Assembly (NCBI GenBank): GCA_030620095.1
Contig: JAUTXW010000206.1
Location: 343,501 to 407,500 of the forward strand
Reading direction: 5' to 3'
DNA length: 64,000 nt
Source: Kuschelorhynchus macadamiae
Lineage: Eukaryota; Arthropoda; Insecta; Coleoptera; Curculionidae
In this document: positions 40,792-52,005 of the stretch, one piece after another
How the letters are laid out: each line of letters opens with the position of its first letter
Numbering within the stretch: position 1 is the first letter of the stretch
The notes under the pieces: generated by a model
What the model was told of the DNA's origin: nothing
The model's database searches: none
What the model saw: only the letters and a program-made list of their open reading frames with translations
Translations under genes and position numbers: made by a program

Positions 40792-40892
40792 TTAAGTTTC
40801 AATAATTATCGGACATTTTATTACTAATTCACCATAAAAAGTTGGTATAGTCACACTATCTTGAGGATTAAAACTAATTGCATCATTCTGGT

Positions 40893-40952
<60 letters not shown>

Positions 40953-41229
40953 GCTTTCCATATGGAATAGGAATATTGTTTATTTTTAATAAAACCGCAT
41001 CTTTGGGGTACTCAAATTTGATTATTTATTTATATATTAATCTTCCATCTTGAAGTAGTTCATAACTTCTTTTAGAGGCATCATAGGTTCCAATAAAGGG
41101 CATAACAATGTTATAAAACAAATTTGTTTTGGCGATGTTGACAACGTTTAAAATTTGAGAAGAAGCATTTATATTTAATTTATTTTTATCTCTATCTAAT
41201 ATATGTGACCCAAATTTGTCAATCGACAT
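40792..41229 (-). pseudogene. Conserved Maverick 'MSIDKFG' protein with a microsatellite expansion
   Basis: MSIDKFGSHILDR and NLFYNIVMPFIGTYDASKRS, then LLQDGRLIYK, are followed by one TAA. The same frame stays open with KFEYPKDAVLLKIN and IPIPYGKR, a long TA run (40,895-40,950) read as Ile-Tyr repeats, and INQNDAISFNPQDSVTIP. It ends near 40,792, just before the integrase start. The pattern of strands and its place next to the integrase suggest a virion surface or accessory protein. No copy in the inner element. Confidence 0.5.
40895..40950. repeat. (AT)n microsatellite inside the MSIDKFG gene
   Basis: 28 AT units; the frame on both sides is preserved across it. Confidence 0.95.
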
Positions 41230-41281
41230 ATTGGCATGAAAGTCCTACGAGGAATAAATATTTTGTTGCAATGCAGTGTTT

Positions 41282-42403
41282 TTATTTAATTATTTTTGCC
41301 TCCCTAAGTTCTTCTAAAATTGACACAATTTCATTTTGATAACCTGTATGACCCGCCATTTGCGATGATACAAGTAGTTTCAATCTTTCAACTATTTCAT
41401 TAGTATTGTCGAAATAAATGTAGTCAATTTTTTTGTTAGATAAGTTTAACATTGCTCCACCTTTTTTTGATGGCGAGGATCGTGGTCTCTGAGGAGGTCT
41501 TAACTTGTTTAAAGTACTGAAACTAGAGATACCTGAAATGCTAGATGCAGAAGATCTTGTTGTTTTTTTTCTGTTAAATATGGTTTAATTATTGTTATGT
41601 ATTTCGGATCTGTGGTTCCTTGAACTTGCTCTTTGGGGGTCATAATTTCTTTTGTAAGCATTTGTTCGTTTTAATATGTCCATATAATTTTCTACATCAT
41701 CAGGTTTGTAACCTTTAGGATCTTTAAAAAAAGTAGTTCGTACGAAGTTTTCATCTTTAAACTCAACAGTAGAATCCCCGATTTTCCATTTTTCTAGTAA
41801 AGGGTCGTGAACAAAACCATGTGTATGATCTAGTTCACGACTACCCTTAATCGAGTCATCAACAAATGATCTTACGAGTGGGTGATACACTTCGAGATAC
41901 GTATCGTAATCGTCACCTCTTTTAGTTAATTCAAGCATTTCCTGTCTTATATCTGCTGCCGTGGGTTCAATAAAAGATGATTCGGATGCACGACTGGGTT
42001 GAGTACCAGTTGGTTCATCTAAGAACACATCCTCATTATAATTTTGTAAAATGTCCTCATCTTGTAGAAATGATGGAATATCATGAGGAAGATATTTATT
42101 ATAAATATTCGTTTGTCTCCTTCCTGGTCTTTTTTTTGTAGTTGAAAAACTACGTTTGCTGGTTTCTGGAATTAAAAAAAGTGATGGTGAAGTAAGTTCT
42201 CGTTTTACCAAGGGTTCGGTTTTTATTGTTTTAATTAATTCTTGCAAAGGTTCAGTTATTGGTTTTAATTCTTTTTCTTGTCGAACTTTACTCTCTGCTA
42301 AATCTGATTTTAGTGCTTGATATTTTCGTTTAACAGCTTTTCGAGCTTCTACCAGTTCCTTTGGAACTTTTACATTCATGTTAACTAAAATATGACGAGT
42401 CAT
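41282..42403 (-). pseudogene. Conserved Maverick protein (outer copy of 16,381-17,565)
   Basis: The intact N-terminal frame 41,585-42,403 has the Lys-rich start (KVPKELVEARKAVKRKYQAL), a KRPGRRQ basic patch, and the middle TVEFKDENFVRTTFFKDPKG. After a frame change the C-terminus reads IDYIYFDNTNEIVERLKLLV and EELREAKIIK, matching the inner copy's end. The GLYGLLF motif region is missing here, an internal deletion of about 25 residues relative to the inner copy. Confidence 0.7.
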
Positions 42404-42443
42404 AAACTAAAGTCGATTGTAAAGGTTAGATGTTATATATGTT

Positions 42444-43130
42444 TTAAAAATATATAAAACTGTCAAATTCTTTTCGATATCTTCCAGATTTTAAACAGCA
42501 ATCCTTATCAATAACTAAAAGATCATAGTTAGATTTCCAACACATTGAACACATTTTTTTTTAAATTTCGAATGACATATCTGAGGTGACATGATCATCA
42601 TAAACATGTTTTAAATTCGTACCATCTTGTCTAAACAAAATTAATAAATTTGCATTATCTCTAATTAGTTGTTTTGGAATTGAAGAATAGGTTTGACACA
42701 AATAAAAGCAATCGGTGTTTTTATATCGTCCAAAGGAAAAGTAATCTCGCATAATACTTTGATTACAGCAAACAATATCATCAAAAATTATTACAGAGTT
42801 GGATTTTACCTCGGCAGGTGACACAATGTCTTCTTCGTTTGTCGTCTCATATCTATATCCTATTTCTTTAATAGTCTCCATTACGTTTCTTAAAAACTCA
42901 TATTTCGTTTGGTACAAGGATTTTGAAAAAATATATACATTCTCAAAACGTGAACCATTTTCTGATATTAAAAGAGCGACAACCACATTGGTTTTTCTTG
43001 AACCACAAGGTCCTACAATTAAATCTCTTTTCGAACAACCCTCAAATAACTTTCCATCCTTTTTAAAATTATTTAAGTTGACATCATGATTTTTGACTGG
43101 CAACGAGAGAGATTGTTTTTCTAACCACAT
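42444..43130 (-). pseudogene. ATP: Packaging ATPase (outer copy), altered Walker A and frameshift
   Basis: Walker A reads GPCGSRKTNV where the inner copy has GPSNCGKTNV, so the glycine before the lysine is Arg, normally incompatible with nucleotide binding. Walker B (SVIIFDDIVC) and CQTYSSIPKQLIRDNAN are kept. The frame ends early at 42,561 (SFEI stop) after an indel; the rest (CSMCWKS, SGRYRKEFDSFIY) continues in another frame to 42,444. Confidence 0.8.
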
Positions 43131-43216
43131 TTTAGGAAAATCAATGTGTATCTGAGAAATATCTTCAGGTTTTTCATTTAAATATATAACCTCAATTAAG
43201 CTTCAGTATATATAAA

Positions 43217-43462
43217 ATGGGAAGACGAAGTAGATGTAAACATATTAGGAGGTTAAAGCTCATGACGAGAGGTGGTTCGTTAAACACTTTAATTAACAAT
43301 TTACCATTCGAATTACACATTCCATCATACAACTATTGTGGTCCAGGAATCAAACTAGGTAAACGGCTTGTTAGAGGAGATAAGAGCAAAAAAAAGGAAA
43401 AACGGTTCAATCAAAAAAAATTTCTTTTCAGTCTGCAGTTCAAAAAGCTAAGAAAGGAATAA
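43217..43462 (+). pseudogene. PLA2-domain protein (outer copy), catalytic part deleted
   Basis: NNLPFELHIPSYNYCGPGIK keeps the calcium loop, and GKRLVRGDK follows. Then, where the inner copy has the His-Asp active-site motif and a long basic tail, the frame runs into SKKKEKRF and stops. A deletion has joined the PLA2 N-terminus to the start of pX. A tatatataaaa motif lies directly upstream of the ATG. Confidence 0.75.
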
Positions 43463-43842
43463 TCGGAAAAAAATATAAAAATTTACGTGTTGCAGCTCAA
43501 GATGCATTGTCTTTAATCAGCAATTATAAAGGAAAAGTAAAAAATCCCTCAAATCGAATTATCCCAATTCCAAAATCCGGCGGAGTTTTACCATTAATCC
43601 CTCTTTTTGCAGCATTATCTGCTTTAGGAGCACTTAGTGGTGGTGATGCTGCTGGACTTGCTTCAGCCGTTAATTCGACAAGGAGCGCTAAAAATAAACT
43701 TGAAGAACAAAAAAGACATAATAAAGTTATGGAACAATTATCTATTGGAAAAGGTTTATTTTTGCTTCCTTATAAACGAGGGTGTGGATTATATTTAAAA
43801 CAAAAAACTGTTAAAGATGCTGCCTCGCAAACCACTAACTAA
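43441..43842 (+). CDS. pX-like protein (outer copy)
   Basis: AVQKAKKGIIGKKYKNLRVA, then RIIPIPKSGGVLPLIP in a single frame (43,507-43,842 plus open sequence upstream), then a LASAVNSTRSAKNKLEEQKR helix and GKGLFLLPYKRGCGLYL. It shows that the basic and hydrophobic halves belong to one protein, unlike the split arrangement in the inner element. The beginning is lost in the PLA2 deletion, so initiation is unclear. Confidence 0.6.
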   Translation, partial: QKAKKGIIGKKYKNLRVAAQDALSLISNYKGKVKNPSNRIIPIPKSGGVLPLIPLFAALSALGALSGGDAAGLASAVNSTRSAKNKLEEQKRHNKVMEQLSIGKGLFLLPYKRGCGLYLKQKTVKDAASQTTN

Positions 43843-43921
43843 CATTGATTTAAGAAAGTATGTCAAGAAATTACAAATTCCAAATTTTCGTGGTGTATTT
43901 ATGAGGAATAATATGCCAAAT
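43817..43921 (+). pseudogene. PRO: Protease (outer copy), 5' part
   Basis: The ATG at 43,817 overlaps the pX end. It reads LPRKPLTNIDLRKYVKKLQI, then PNFRGVFMRNNMPN, and is cut at aaat (43,918-43,921) by the insertion. The remainder resumes in frame at 48,254. Confidence 0.75.
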
Positions 43922-46900
43922 TGTTCTTTTACGGGGTAGCTTGTATTATTAAAGAAATTATTATTTGATTTCTTTTCAAACACAACTTTCTTGTGTGGGG
44001 ACGCTGTGTTCCATCACATCACTAAACAACGAATACAAACTACTTCCGGGGTGTCCTGTAGTATTCTTTTTTATTTTATTTCTTCCAAGTACGGACCTGC
44101 GGTCCAAGTTAATATTTAAGTCAATGTCGCCCTCACAGATTGAAGTGAGGTCGACCCTGGATTCCCCATCCTGACTCTGTTTTTTAGGAGAGAAATCCAT
44201 TTCTAAGAGAGATTCGGGAGTTTTTATATTTCTTATAGGTCTCCTTAATTCCAACGAACTGTCAATAAATATTGTTCGCAAAGTATCGCGCTTGCGGCTA
44301 GTATTATGGAGCAACAGGTCTGAATTAGGAGTTGTATTTTTATCATAGTTAATATTTTGTAAGTTAAGATTTGAATTATGATTAATTATGGAAGAGTCTC
44401 TTGGGTATTCTCTTCCTCGGGGCACCTCCATGGAGAGTTCCTCCATGTATGTGGCTCCGGCGAATGTCTCGTATAAATATGGTTTAAATGAATTGTCATG
44501 TCTGAGGTAATAGTCAGAGGTGTTATGAGACATGCTTGACAAGCTTGTCAGGCACCCACCACTCTCCCGAGGAACATCAGGATGGTCGTTCCCCTCGCCA
44601 GAGAATCGAGTGAGTTTATGCTCAAAGAGGGGGACGGTGTTGATGGGCATAGTGAAGACTGATCTACAGTGCTTGGGAACCACGTCAGACGTTGAGGTGA
44701 CCATTGGTAGTTAGTTAGAAAAATTTATATTAAAAAATTCAAAGTTCAGCCCTGCTGGACAAACAAATTAGGAGCAACGGGAGTCAGTCGGGGTAAAGTC
44801 ACTTAAAACTAAGAAACGTCACACGAGTGGATTCCTATCTCTTAGCCTAAGTTTTATTTACACAAATCTTAAGGATTTATTTACTTATAAATTCCTATAC
44901 TTATGGGTCTTGCCGTGTGTGTGGGCTTTTCTAAGTCCGTACACCACTAAAATATTTCACCTTTCGACCTTTAAGTCGAAACGTCAAAAGAAAGCACTAC
45001 GCACTGTCACTTTAAGTGTTCGTGTAGGCACTTTAATGTTTTAAGTTTGTTTAGTTTATTGTTTATATGTTGAGATTTTAATTAAAAGTTCGCTCAACAG
45101 TTTTGTCCTTACAAAACAGGTAAATGACCACAATTACCTGCACACTGTCTTTTTGTTCACTTTTCATTTTTTTACTCAAATAAAAATTAGAATAACAAAT
45201 CTCTCGTATTTGTTAATGTTTATAAAAGATCAAAACACTGTGACTGCTCCAGTAAAGTCTTTACAGTAACAACTTTAAAAATCAATTTACAATATTTACT
45301 TAGTCTAATCGAACTAACTAAATGAATATCTTTTTATTTATTTAAAATGAAAAATATGTATTTATTTATTATTAATAAAATAATCAAAATAGTTTAAAAT
45401 AGGTATGTTTTATAATGGCAAAGCACAAGAAAAATGTTTAAATTAAAATTTTCAAAAAATCAAACTCAAAAACATATTCTGATTCAAGCTTGCCAATTTC
45501 CCTAATCTAACTATCCACCTGGGTAACGCCGCTTGGGATATTAGACGCGTAAACATTTATAAAATATTAATACTAATAAATTAAAGTTTTAGCAAAAATG
45601 TTTAACAGTTTATGATATTTTATTTATATACAAAATTCACAAAAATATTTTTATCAAATCAAAGTCAATAATAAGGCACGGTTTCCTAAGTGTCCCTTAG
45701 AATAAACAATCCTCCTCACTCAGGAGAGATTGAGAACTTCAGGGACTGACGTGCTAAGTCTCTGGAGGGATCGTTAAAAATTTCAAAGAGAACGGATTCA
45801 CCAAGCGTACTTAATCCTAGAATCCTATTCTAACTTTTACAAGATCAAATGTATATTTACAATTTGTTTAAACAATTAAGTTTATAAATATTACAAAAAT
45901 CAGGGAATATCCAATATCAGGTTTTTGTCAAAATCAGTTGACAAAGTGTGATTCGCCCAACTAAGGGTAGATCACAAAATACAAATCAAAGTCAAAATCA
46001 AAAATATGTCACAAGATAATTACTAAAATATGCAGTCAAAATCGGTAAATTAAAATCACAAATGTTTTAATGACAATTTATGAAGTGAGCAATTCGTTAA
46101 AATCAAAGTTATAAAAATATAAATCAGCAAATTTTAAAATAAGCAAAAGGTGGGCAATTTTTTACGTTTCAAAAATTTTATAAATAAAAATATTAATGGT
46201 AAAATTTACGCAAGAAGCACGACAAAAACGAACACTAATTAGCACTAGTTGAATTAAGCCTTTGGTTACTTAAATCGGAAACTTGATCTGGAGAACTAAC
46301 TGAGCTTGGAGAACGCTTACTAAGAGGAGATCAGAGCCTTAGCCTTACCTATATCTTCTTCACGTAATTTAGACAGCCAGTATTTTTGCTTTTCCAGATG
46401 CATCCTACTAGGACATAAATCAAGAGAACCTGATTTAATTCCTGAGGAGGATCTTCACGATCTAAGCCCTACTCGGAACCAATGTGCAAAGGAACCTTTC
46501 AGTACAGAGACCCGGCGATATCCAATGGTGGGAACAATAGTGCAAGGTTCCTCTAGTTGTCTTCGGCTGTATCACTAATAGGGATATTAAGAAACGCACT
46601 GTTATACTGCTACCGGCGCTTAGGAGGACTTATGAAACACACTGTCACTAACGAGTTGAAATCACGAAATGCTAAAGATTCAAATTTCTGTCCATTTTTA
46701 TATGTTTGCAGCGTCGACGGCACGGTTAGACCTTTTTGTCAGCTCTAGACCAATCACGGCCATTCAAGGCGGAGTTCCGTGAACGAAACTGTCGACTTTT
46801 TGGTTCAGTTTCTGGCTATGATTTTTAGGGATAACATCTCCCGGGAAACTTTGAAGTCTCGTGGGAACGTTGTTTTTGAGTTATTTTTCTGTTTCCGATT

Positions 46901-48253
46901 TTTCCCAGTAATAGCATTGTATTATGCGTATTCTGGCAAAGTTTCATTAATTTCTGATAACTTTTAATTTTTTCAATTAAAAAAATTCGTACAGGTCTGA
47001 AAGTTTGTCAAACGATGTTTCTTTAATAGATATTTATGCCAGTAAAATTTGGTATTTTTCCTATGCGTGGTTTTTGAGATCTGGGAATTTTTCACTAGGA
47101 CCTGGTGCTTTCACAAAATGTTTTATTATATAAAATGTTTCCAGAGTTTAGGGCTTTCATCCTGTGAAGGTCCTATTTGGATATTTTAATTTTTTATTTT
47201 TCGTTTATTCGAAATTTCAAAACAAAAGTTCAAAAATGAAAAATTTTAGTTTTTTCACAAAATGTTTCCTTTGTTTAGGGCTTTCATCCTGTGAATATCC
47301 CATTTGGATATTTTAATTTTTGATTTTTTGTTTATTCGAAATTTCCAAAAATGAAACATTTTTCTTCTAAAAGTTTTGCTACGAAGTTAAAATTTTGTTA
47401 TGTTATAGTTTAAGTCATTTTGAACATTTTCTTCCTGGTGACTTTTTTCTCTAGGAGCTCGCGTTCAGTAGTTATGGACGTGGCGTCCTTTTCTAGGTGT
47501 GGCGTTCAGGACGCTTTCTTTCTTCCTTTCATAGTTCGGTCATTTCTTCATATATCGATTTGAAATTTTTGTACAAGGTGGCCCTAAGGGGTCTCTTTTA
47601 GATAGTCCTTACGGTCCTTGAATGCCTTTTACAGAAAAAAATTTATTAGAGTTTAAAATTGAAATTCTGAAAAATAACGTACTTGCACATTTGAATCTTA
47701 AATTTTAAAGTTGATTTTCTCAATTGTTTATGAACGTATTTTGATGATTTTTTTACTGAATGGTTTGCTTAGGCAACGGCTTTTTGAAAATGTAAAAATT
47801 TTTGAAAAATATTTAGATTTAGGTTCTTGAAAAATTAAAACAGTTTTATTTTTGATCGAATTAGTTGAGATAATTAAGAGATTTTAATGTAGGCGTGAAG
47901 CGCATATAAAACTCATCATTTTTACAAAGTTTCATTAAGTTATCTTAACGAGAAGTATTTTAATTTAAATAATATAATTACAGAAATTCTAGAATCGATT
48001 AATCCAATCCAAGCTCGGCGTGGTCGATCCTGATTGCTCCGAAGGTACGGGTTCTGTATTTCTATTGGTCGAATTTTTTCCATCGAACTTTCGAGATTAG
48101 GCGCGGAAATTCGTTTACATTCGATTTGTTTTGGTGCTCTACCTGTTTACATTGTCTGTTATGTATAAATATATAGGGATTCTTTTTCTTACATTTTGGC
48201 CTTATTTTATAGGCATATATTAATTTATTTATTCAAAAAATGCGATATTACGT
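43922..48253. mobile_element. Unidentified 4.3-kb insertion in the outer protease gene
   Basis: aaat occurs on both sides (43,918-43,921 and 48,254-48,257), and removing the interval plus one copy restores the protease reading frame, so a 4-bp target duplication is likely. The insert begins TGTTCTTTTACGG and ends CGATATTACGT. No clear inverted or long terminal repeats are visible. It holds one sizeable ORF (43,976-44,704, minus strand; Ser/Asn/Asp-rich, unknown). The rest, 44,705-48,253, is AT-rich with no gene and short repeated phrases (about 47,110-47,380: gggctttcatcctgtgaa twice). It may be a non-autonomous LTR or other element. Confidence 0.55.
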
Positions 48254-48524
48254 AAATGTTAGCAGTAAATATGAAACTGGTATTATAAATTTAGATAATA
48301 GTAATGGAGCAGGTACACATTGGACTGCTTATATTAAAAATGATAAAATTATCAATTATTTTGATAGTTTCGGCAATTTGAGACCCCCTTTAGAGATTAT
48401 AACCTATTTTTTTAGCGATGGCAGCAAGAACAAAATTATATATAATCATAACTCTTACCAGACTTACAATTCTTCAAATTCTGGTCAACTTTGTTTAACA
48501 TTTCTTTATAAAAACACACAATAG
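48254..48524 (+). pseudogene. PRO: Protease (outer copy), 3' part, catalytic Cys replaced
   Basis: It reads SSKYETGIINLDNSNGAGTH, then NYFDSFGNLRPP, then NSSNSGQLCLTFL. The His and Asp of the triad remain, but the position of the catalytic Cys (NCGH in the inner copy) is Ser (NSGQ). Together with the insertion this copy is inactive. Confidence 0.8.
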
Positions 48525-48553
48525 ATAATCTTTTAAGAAGACAATATGTTAGA

Positions 48554-49189
48554 ATGTCGTTCACAATAGCGCTCTCTGCTCAAGGAGCAACGTTGCATGC
48601 GGATTTTAACCCTCCAATTTATTTAGATGTTGACTCAGTATATGTTAAAGGTTTAACTAATTTTGAAACTTTTAATGCTATTCCAAATATTGATGAAAAA
48701 AATAATAAATTTTTCTATGGGGATGGTAACGATTTTATTGAAATCCCTCCCGGAAGCTATGAAATCCAAGATATTAATAAATATTTAATAGAACAATTTG
48801 ATAAAATAGGTCACTCTACAATCGGTAATTAAGTCTTCTACAAATATCACATTTAAAGAGGGTAGTATAGGCAAAATTTTAGGATTCAAAGATCAGGTTA
48901 TTAGAGGTGATGAAAAGAGTAAACTTTCAGATGTTCCTGCAGAAATTATAAAAGTTAATTCACTATGTATCGACTGCAGTATTGCTGAAGGTTCCTACTT
49001 GAACGGAAGACCCGTTCATATTATTCATCAATTTTTTCCAAAAGTCTCTCCTGGATTTAAAATAATTGAAAGTCCACAAAATATTATATATTTTCATGTA
49101 ACCGTGAAAATGATGATCAAAACGGGGAAATAGTGAAATTTCGGGACGAAACAGTTACACTTAGACTGCACCTTAAAAAACTAGATTAA
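48554..49189 (+). pseudogene. Penton-like minor capsid (outer copy), frameshifted
   Basis: MSFTIALSAQGATLHADFNP, then YVKGLTNFETFNAIPN, PPGSYEIQDINKYL, a stop at 48,830, and in another frame SIGKILGFKDQV and HIIHQFFPKVSPGFKIIESP. A small deletion falls near the IYL segment, and the copy ends near 49,189. Same order of motifs as the inner penton. Confidence 0.8.
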
Positions 49190-49191
49190 AA

Positions 49192-49363
49192 ATGGTTATA
49201 TTATACAACAGAAATTTTAGCATTCCAAATAAAATTGTTCAAAAAAACATATAATAGGCATAAATTAGTCAAGAAAAACATTAGTAGACGTGTTAACGTT
49301 AAAGAGCTAACAACTGCAAATAAAAAGTTTCTGGAGTCTCTAGGACTTAAACTTTTAATATGA
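49192..49363 (+). pseudogene. Small capsid-cluster gene (outer copy)
   Basis: It starts at ATG (MVILYNRNFSIPNKIV), frameshifts, and ends LTTANKKFLESLGLKLLI with its stop overlapping the capsid ATG. It shows the ancestral ATG that is ATA in the inner copy. Confidence 0.55.
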
Positions 49364-50583
49364 ATATACTTAATGTTACAGAAAAGCTTTTAATTGATAA
49401 TTCCATCACTCATTCGGAAATTTATTCTTATGAACCTTATTTACCCACCAAATTAGGAAATAATGATGAGATAATAATTCCCGTCCACGAAATTGAAAAA
49501 TACATCCTTCCTTGTGAGAGTTTTCTTGACATAGAAGGAAAGTTAATTAAAGAGGAAGAAACATAATAGAAAAATAATAGAATTGCCTTTCTTTTTAAAG
49601 AAATAAGATACCAATTAAATGGTGTTATAGATTCGGTTAGAAATGTTGGTATCACATCAACTCTAAAAGGTTATCTTTCATTTAATGAAAACGAGTCAGC
49701 TAAATTACGAAATGCAGGCTGGCATCCTGTTAAAATCCTTCAAACAGGTGCGACCACGAGAACAACTGTATCTTTCGTCGATGAAAAAACAGGATTTTTT
49801 AATGTTTGCATACCCCTTAAAAATTTAATGGGATTCTTCGAAGACTATCAAAAAGTAATACTAAATTCGAAACAAGAGGTCATACTTGTTAGGGATAATA
49901 CCGATAACAATGCCATTTCAACCACAGATGACAAGGAAAATCCAAAAATTACTCTTAACAAACTTACATGGAATATACCTCATATATCAGTAGGAATTCC
50001 TCAAGAACTATCACTAACAAAAATTATAGACAAAAATACTGATATAATAATAGCGTTTAGAAGTTGAGAATTAATTGAGTATCCAGAACTATTAAAAACT
50101 AATAGACACAATTGGCCAGTTAAAACCTCAACCCGAGTTGAAACCCCCCGTCATGTTATACTTACATTTCAACAAGAAAAATGGAATAAGAAAAAGAGCA
50201 ATATGAGTGAATTTAATGACATAGACTTAAGGAACATCAAAGTATTCTTAAATTCTGAAAGGTATCCTTCGAACGATCTCATACTAGATATGAGTAAAAA
50301 TAAATTCGCTATCTTGTATGAAATGTATTCCGATTTCCGCAATACCTATTATGGAAAAACAGAAGAACTATTATTTGATCCGCTCATATTCAAGGAGAAG
50401 GCTCCCATTGCATACATTAATTGTTCTCATCAAAAAGAATCTTTGCAAGCAGGACCTATTATAATGAGAGTAGAATCTGAACTAAATAAAGACATAGAAA
50501 AAGACACAACAGCGTATTGTCTAATATTACATGATAAAGTTTTTAGTTACAATCCACTTACTAAAATTGTAAAACAACTGTAA
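49360..50583 (+). pseudogene. Major capsid protein (outer copy), with stops
   Basis: MNILNVTEKLLIDNSITHSE leads to CESFLDIEGKLIKEEE, two adjacent stops (about 49,564-49,569), then IRYQLNGV, STLKGYLSF, NKLTWNIPHISVG, a TGA where the family has Trp (IIAFRS-stop-ELIEYPEL, 50,065), IAYINCSHQKESL, TTAYCLILHD and SYNPLTKIVKQL. Same frame throughout, so damage is mainly nonsense mutation. Confidence 0.85.
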
Positions 50584-50817
50584 ATTAGCTACGCATGCGG
50601 AATTTTTACCTCAAAATTAAATTCCTAAATATAACTTGCAAATAAGAAAAGAGTCAGTTGTTACTAGACGTTTGACAAGAAGACGTGACTAACTGATAAT
50701 GTCACTTCGAGTAGGAGAGATAGAAACTTTTATCAGAAAATTAAGAAAACTCAAGAAGGATATTGAAGATTACTACATAAAAACATTTATTTTTAAGAAA
50801 TTTTCAAAATTAAAAAT

Positions 50818-51267
50818 ATGAGGCTAGTATTAGACATTCAAGGTTTTAAGGACGAAAAAAATAAATTTATACCTAAAGAATTGGCAGCTTAGGATGGAGA
50901 TAAAATAAGTCACTATATTTTTAAACAACCTTTTCCTTTAAACTTTCTTTCGCCTGAACAACATAAGCAAGCTATTTGGCTAATGAAAAATTATCATTGT
51001 ATATACAGGAATTCTGGACGTACCCTACTGCATCAATTTTCAAATATAATCAAAGAATTGACGGCGGATACTGAATTTGTTTACGTTAATGGGAAGGAAA
51101 AAGCTGAATGTATAAGAAAATATTCTAAAAAGCCAATTATTGAGTTAGATGAACAACCTGTTTTAATGGCATCCAAACCAAAATGTTTTTATCACTCTAA
51201 ATCATTATGTATTTGTGCACTTTCAAACGTTTTATACTTGTTTGATAATTTTTTTATGAATGAATAA
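50818..51267 (+). pseudogene. Conserved 'LDIQGF' protein (outer copy)
   Basis: MRLVLDIQGFKDEKNKFIPK ELAA is followed by an in-frame TAG (50,890-50,892), then the same frame continues through FPLNFLSPEQHKQAIWLMKN and ADTEFVYVNGKEKAECIRKY to a Cys/His-rich end. It lies downstream of the capsid gene as in the inner element. Confidence 0.6.
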
Positions 51268-51305
51268 AAATAATATTATCTTTATGTACTTTGTTTTATT
51301 TAAAC

Positions 51306-51566
51306 TTAATATAACATAACTTTAAAATTATATGGTATTTCTAAACTGTCAATATCAGCAAAAAATTGTTTCCTGTTTTTGTTTTCTACAAAGTTTTTAC
51401 ACACTTGCACTATTTTTTTACAAAATTCAGCATGTTCTAAATATTTGTGACTTTTCATTAAATCTTGAGCGTTCATGTTTTCATCACCAGCAAAAGCTAA
51501 ATATCTTGAGCAAGCTTCTGACATAACAAACTCTTCAAGCACTTCGGTCACTAGTTTTTCCATCAC
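51306..51566 (-). CDS. Helical ORF near the right TIR (86 aa), possibly 3' part of the next
   Basis: MEKLVTEVLEEFVMSEACSR and SHKYLEHAEFCKKIVQVCKN suggest an all-helical protein. It follows the 51,593-51,934 ORF by 27 bases on the same strand in another frame, so the two may be one gene split by a frameshift. No homologue recognised; I considered a Bcl-2-like fold but see no BH1 motif. Confidence 0.4.
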   Translation of the reverse strand: MMEKLVTEVLEEFVMSEACSRYLAFAGDENMNAQDLMKSHKYLEHAEFCKKIVQVCKNFVENKNRKQFFADIDSLEIPYNFKVMLY

Positions 51567-51592
51567 AACTACACAATTTCCTAGACTAAACC

Positions 51593-51934
51593 TTATTGAG
51601 ATATTGACAAGTAAAAATCTCTTTCAGCTTCTGCCGCTGATATTTCTTTCAAGACTGTTGAAATTTGAACAAATTTTTTTAAACTTATGACCTCACTATA
51701 AAAGCCTAACTTTATCAGTTCACGCACAAATTCTAACAAATCAAAATTTTTTAAATAGTTAACACACAACGATACTGCCGTTGAATAATCTTCTGAAAGT
51801 TCGGAATAAAATGAAGAAAAAGATGGTCGACTTCTCATCTGATGCTCATTAACTCCATATAGTAATTTGCTAAATTCACTATGCAATTCTTGAATTGTTG
51901 ATGTCCATTCGTTATTTTCAGTACTAAGTGCCAT
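51593..51934 (-). CDS. Helical ORF near the right TIR (113 aa)
   Basis: It starts MALSTENNEWTSTIQELHSE with an ATG and contains YSELSEDYSTAVSLCVNYLK and FVRELIKLGFYSEVISL. All-helical in appearance. It is the last gene before the outer right TIR, transcribed inward. Unknown family, absent from the inner element. Confidence 0.45.
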   Translation of the reverse strand: MALSTENNEWTSTIQELHSEFSKLLYGVNEHQMRSRPSFSSFYSELSEDYSTAVSLCVNYLKNFDLLEFVRELIKLGFYSEVISLKKFVQISTVLKEISAAEAERDFYLSISQ

Positions 51935-52005
51935 GTTAACACTGAGCTTAAGTGGTGATTCTTTATATTTAATGTTTCCTCTAGGCTACTATTTTAACAG
52001 AGGGG

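Noticed and set aside
43976..44704. 242-codon minus-strand ORF as a possible retroviral Gag
   Set aside because: No zinc knuckle, capsid-like helix pattern or adjacent LTR could be shown. Kept only as an unknown ORF within the insertion.
51306..51934. Bcl-2-like apoptosis inhibitor, as found in some adintoviruses
   Set aside because: The two ORFs are helical but show no BH1 NWGR or similar motif.
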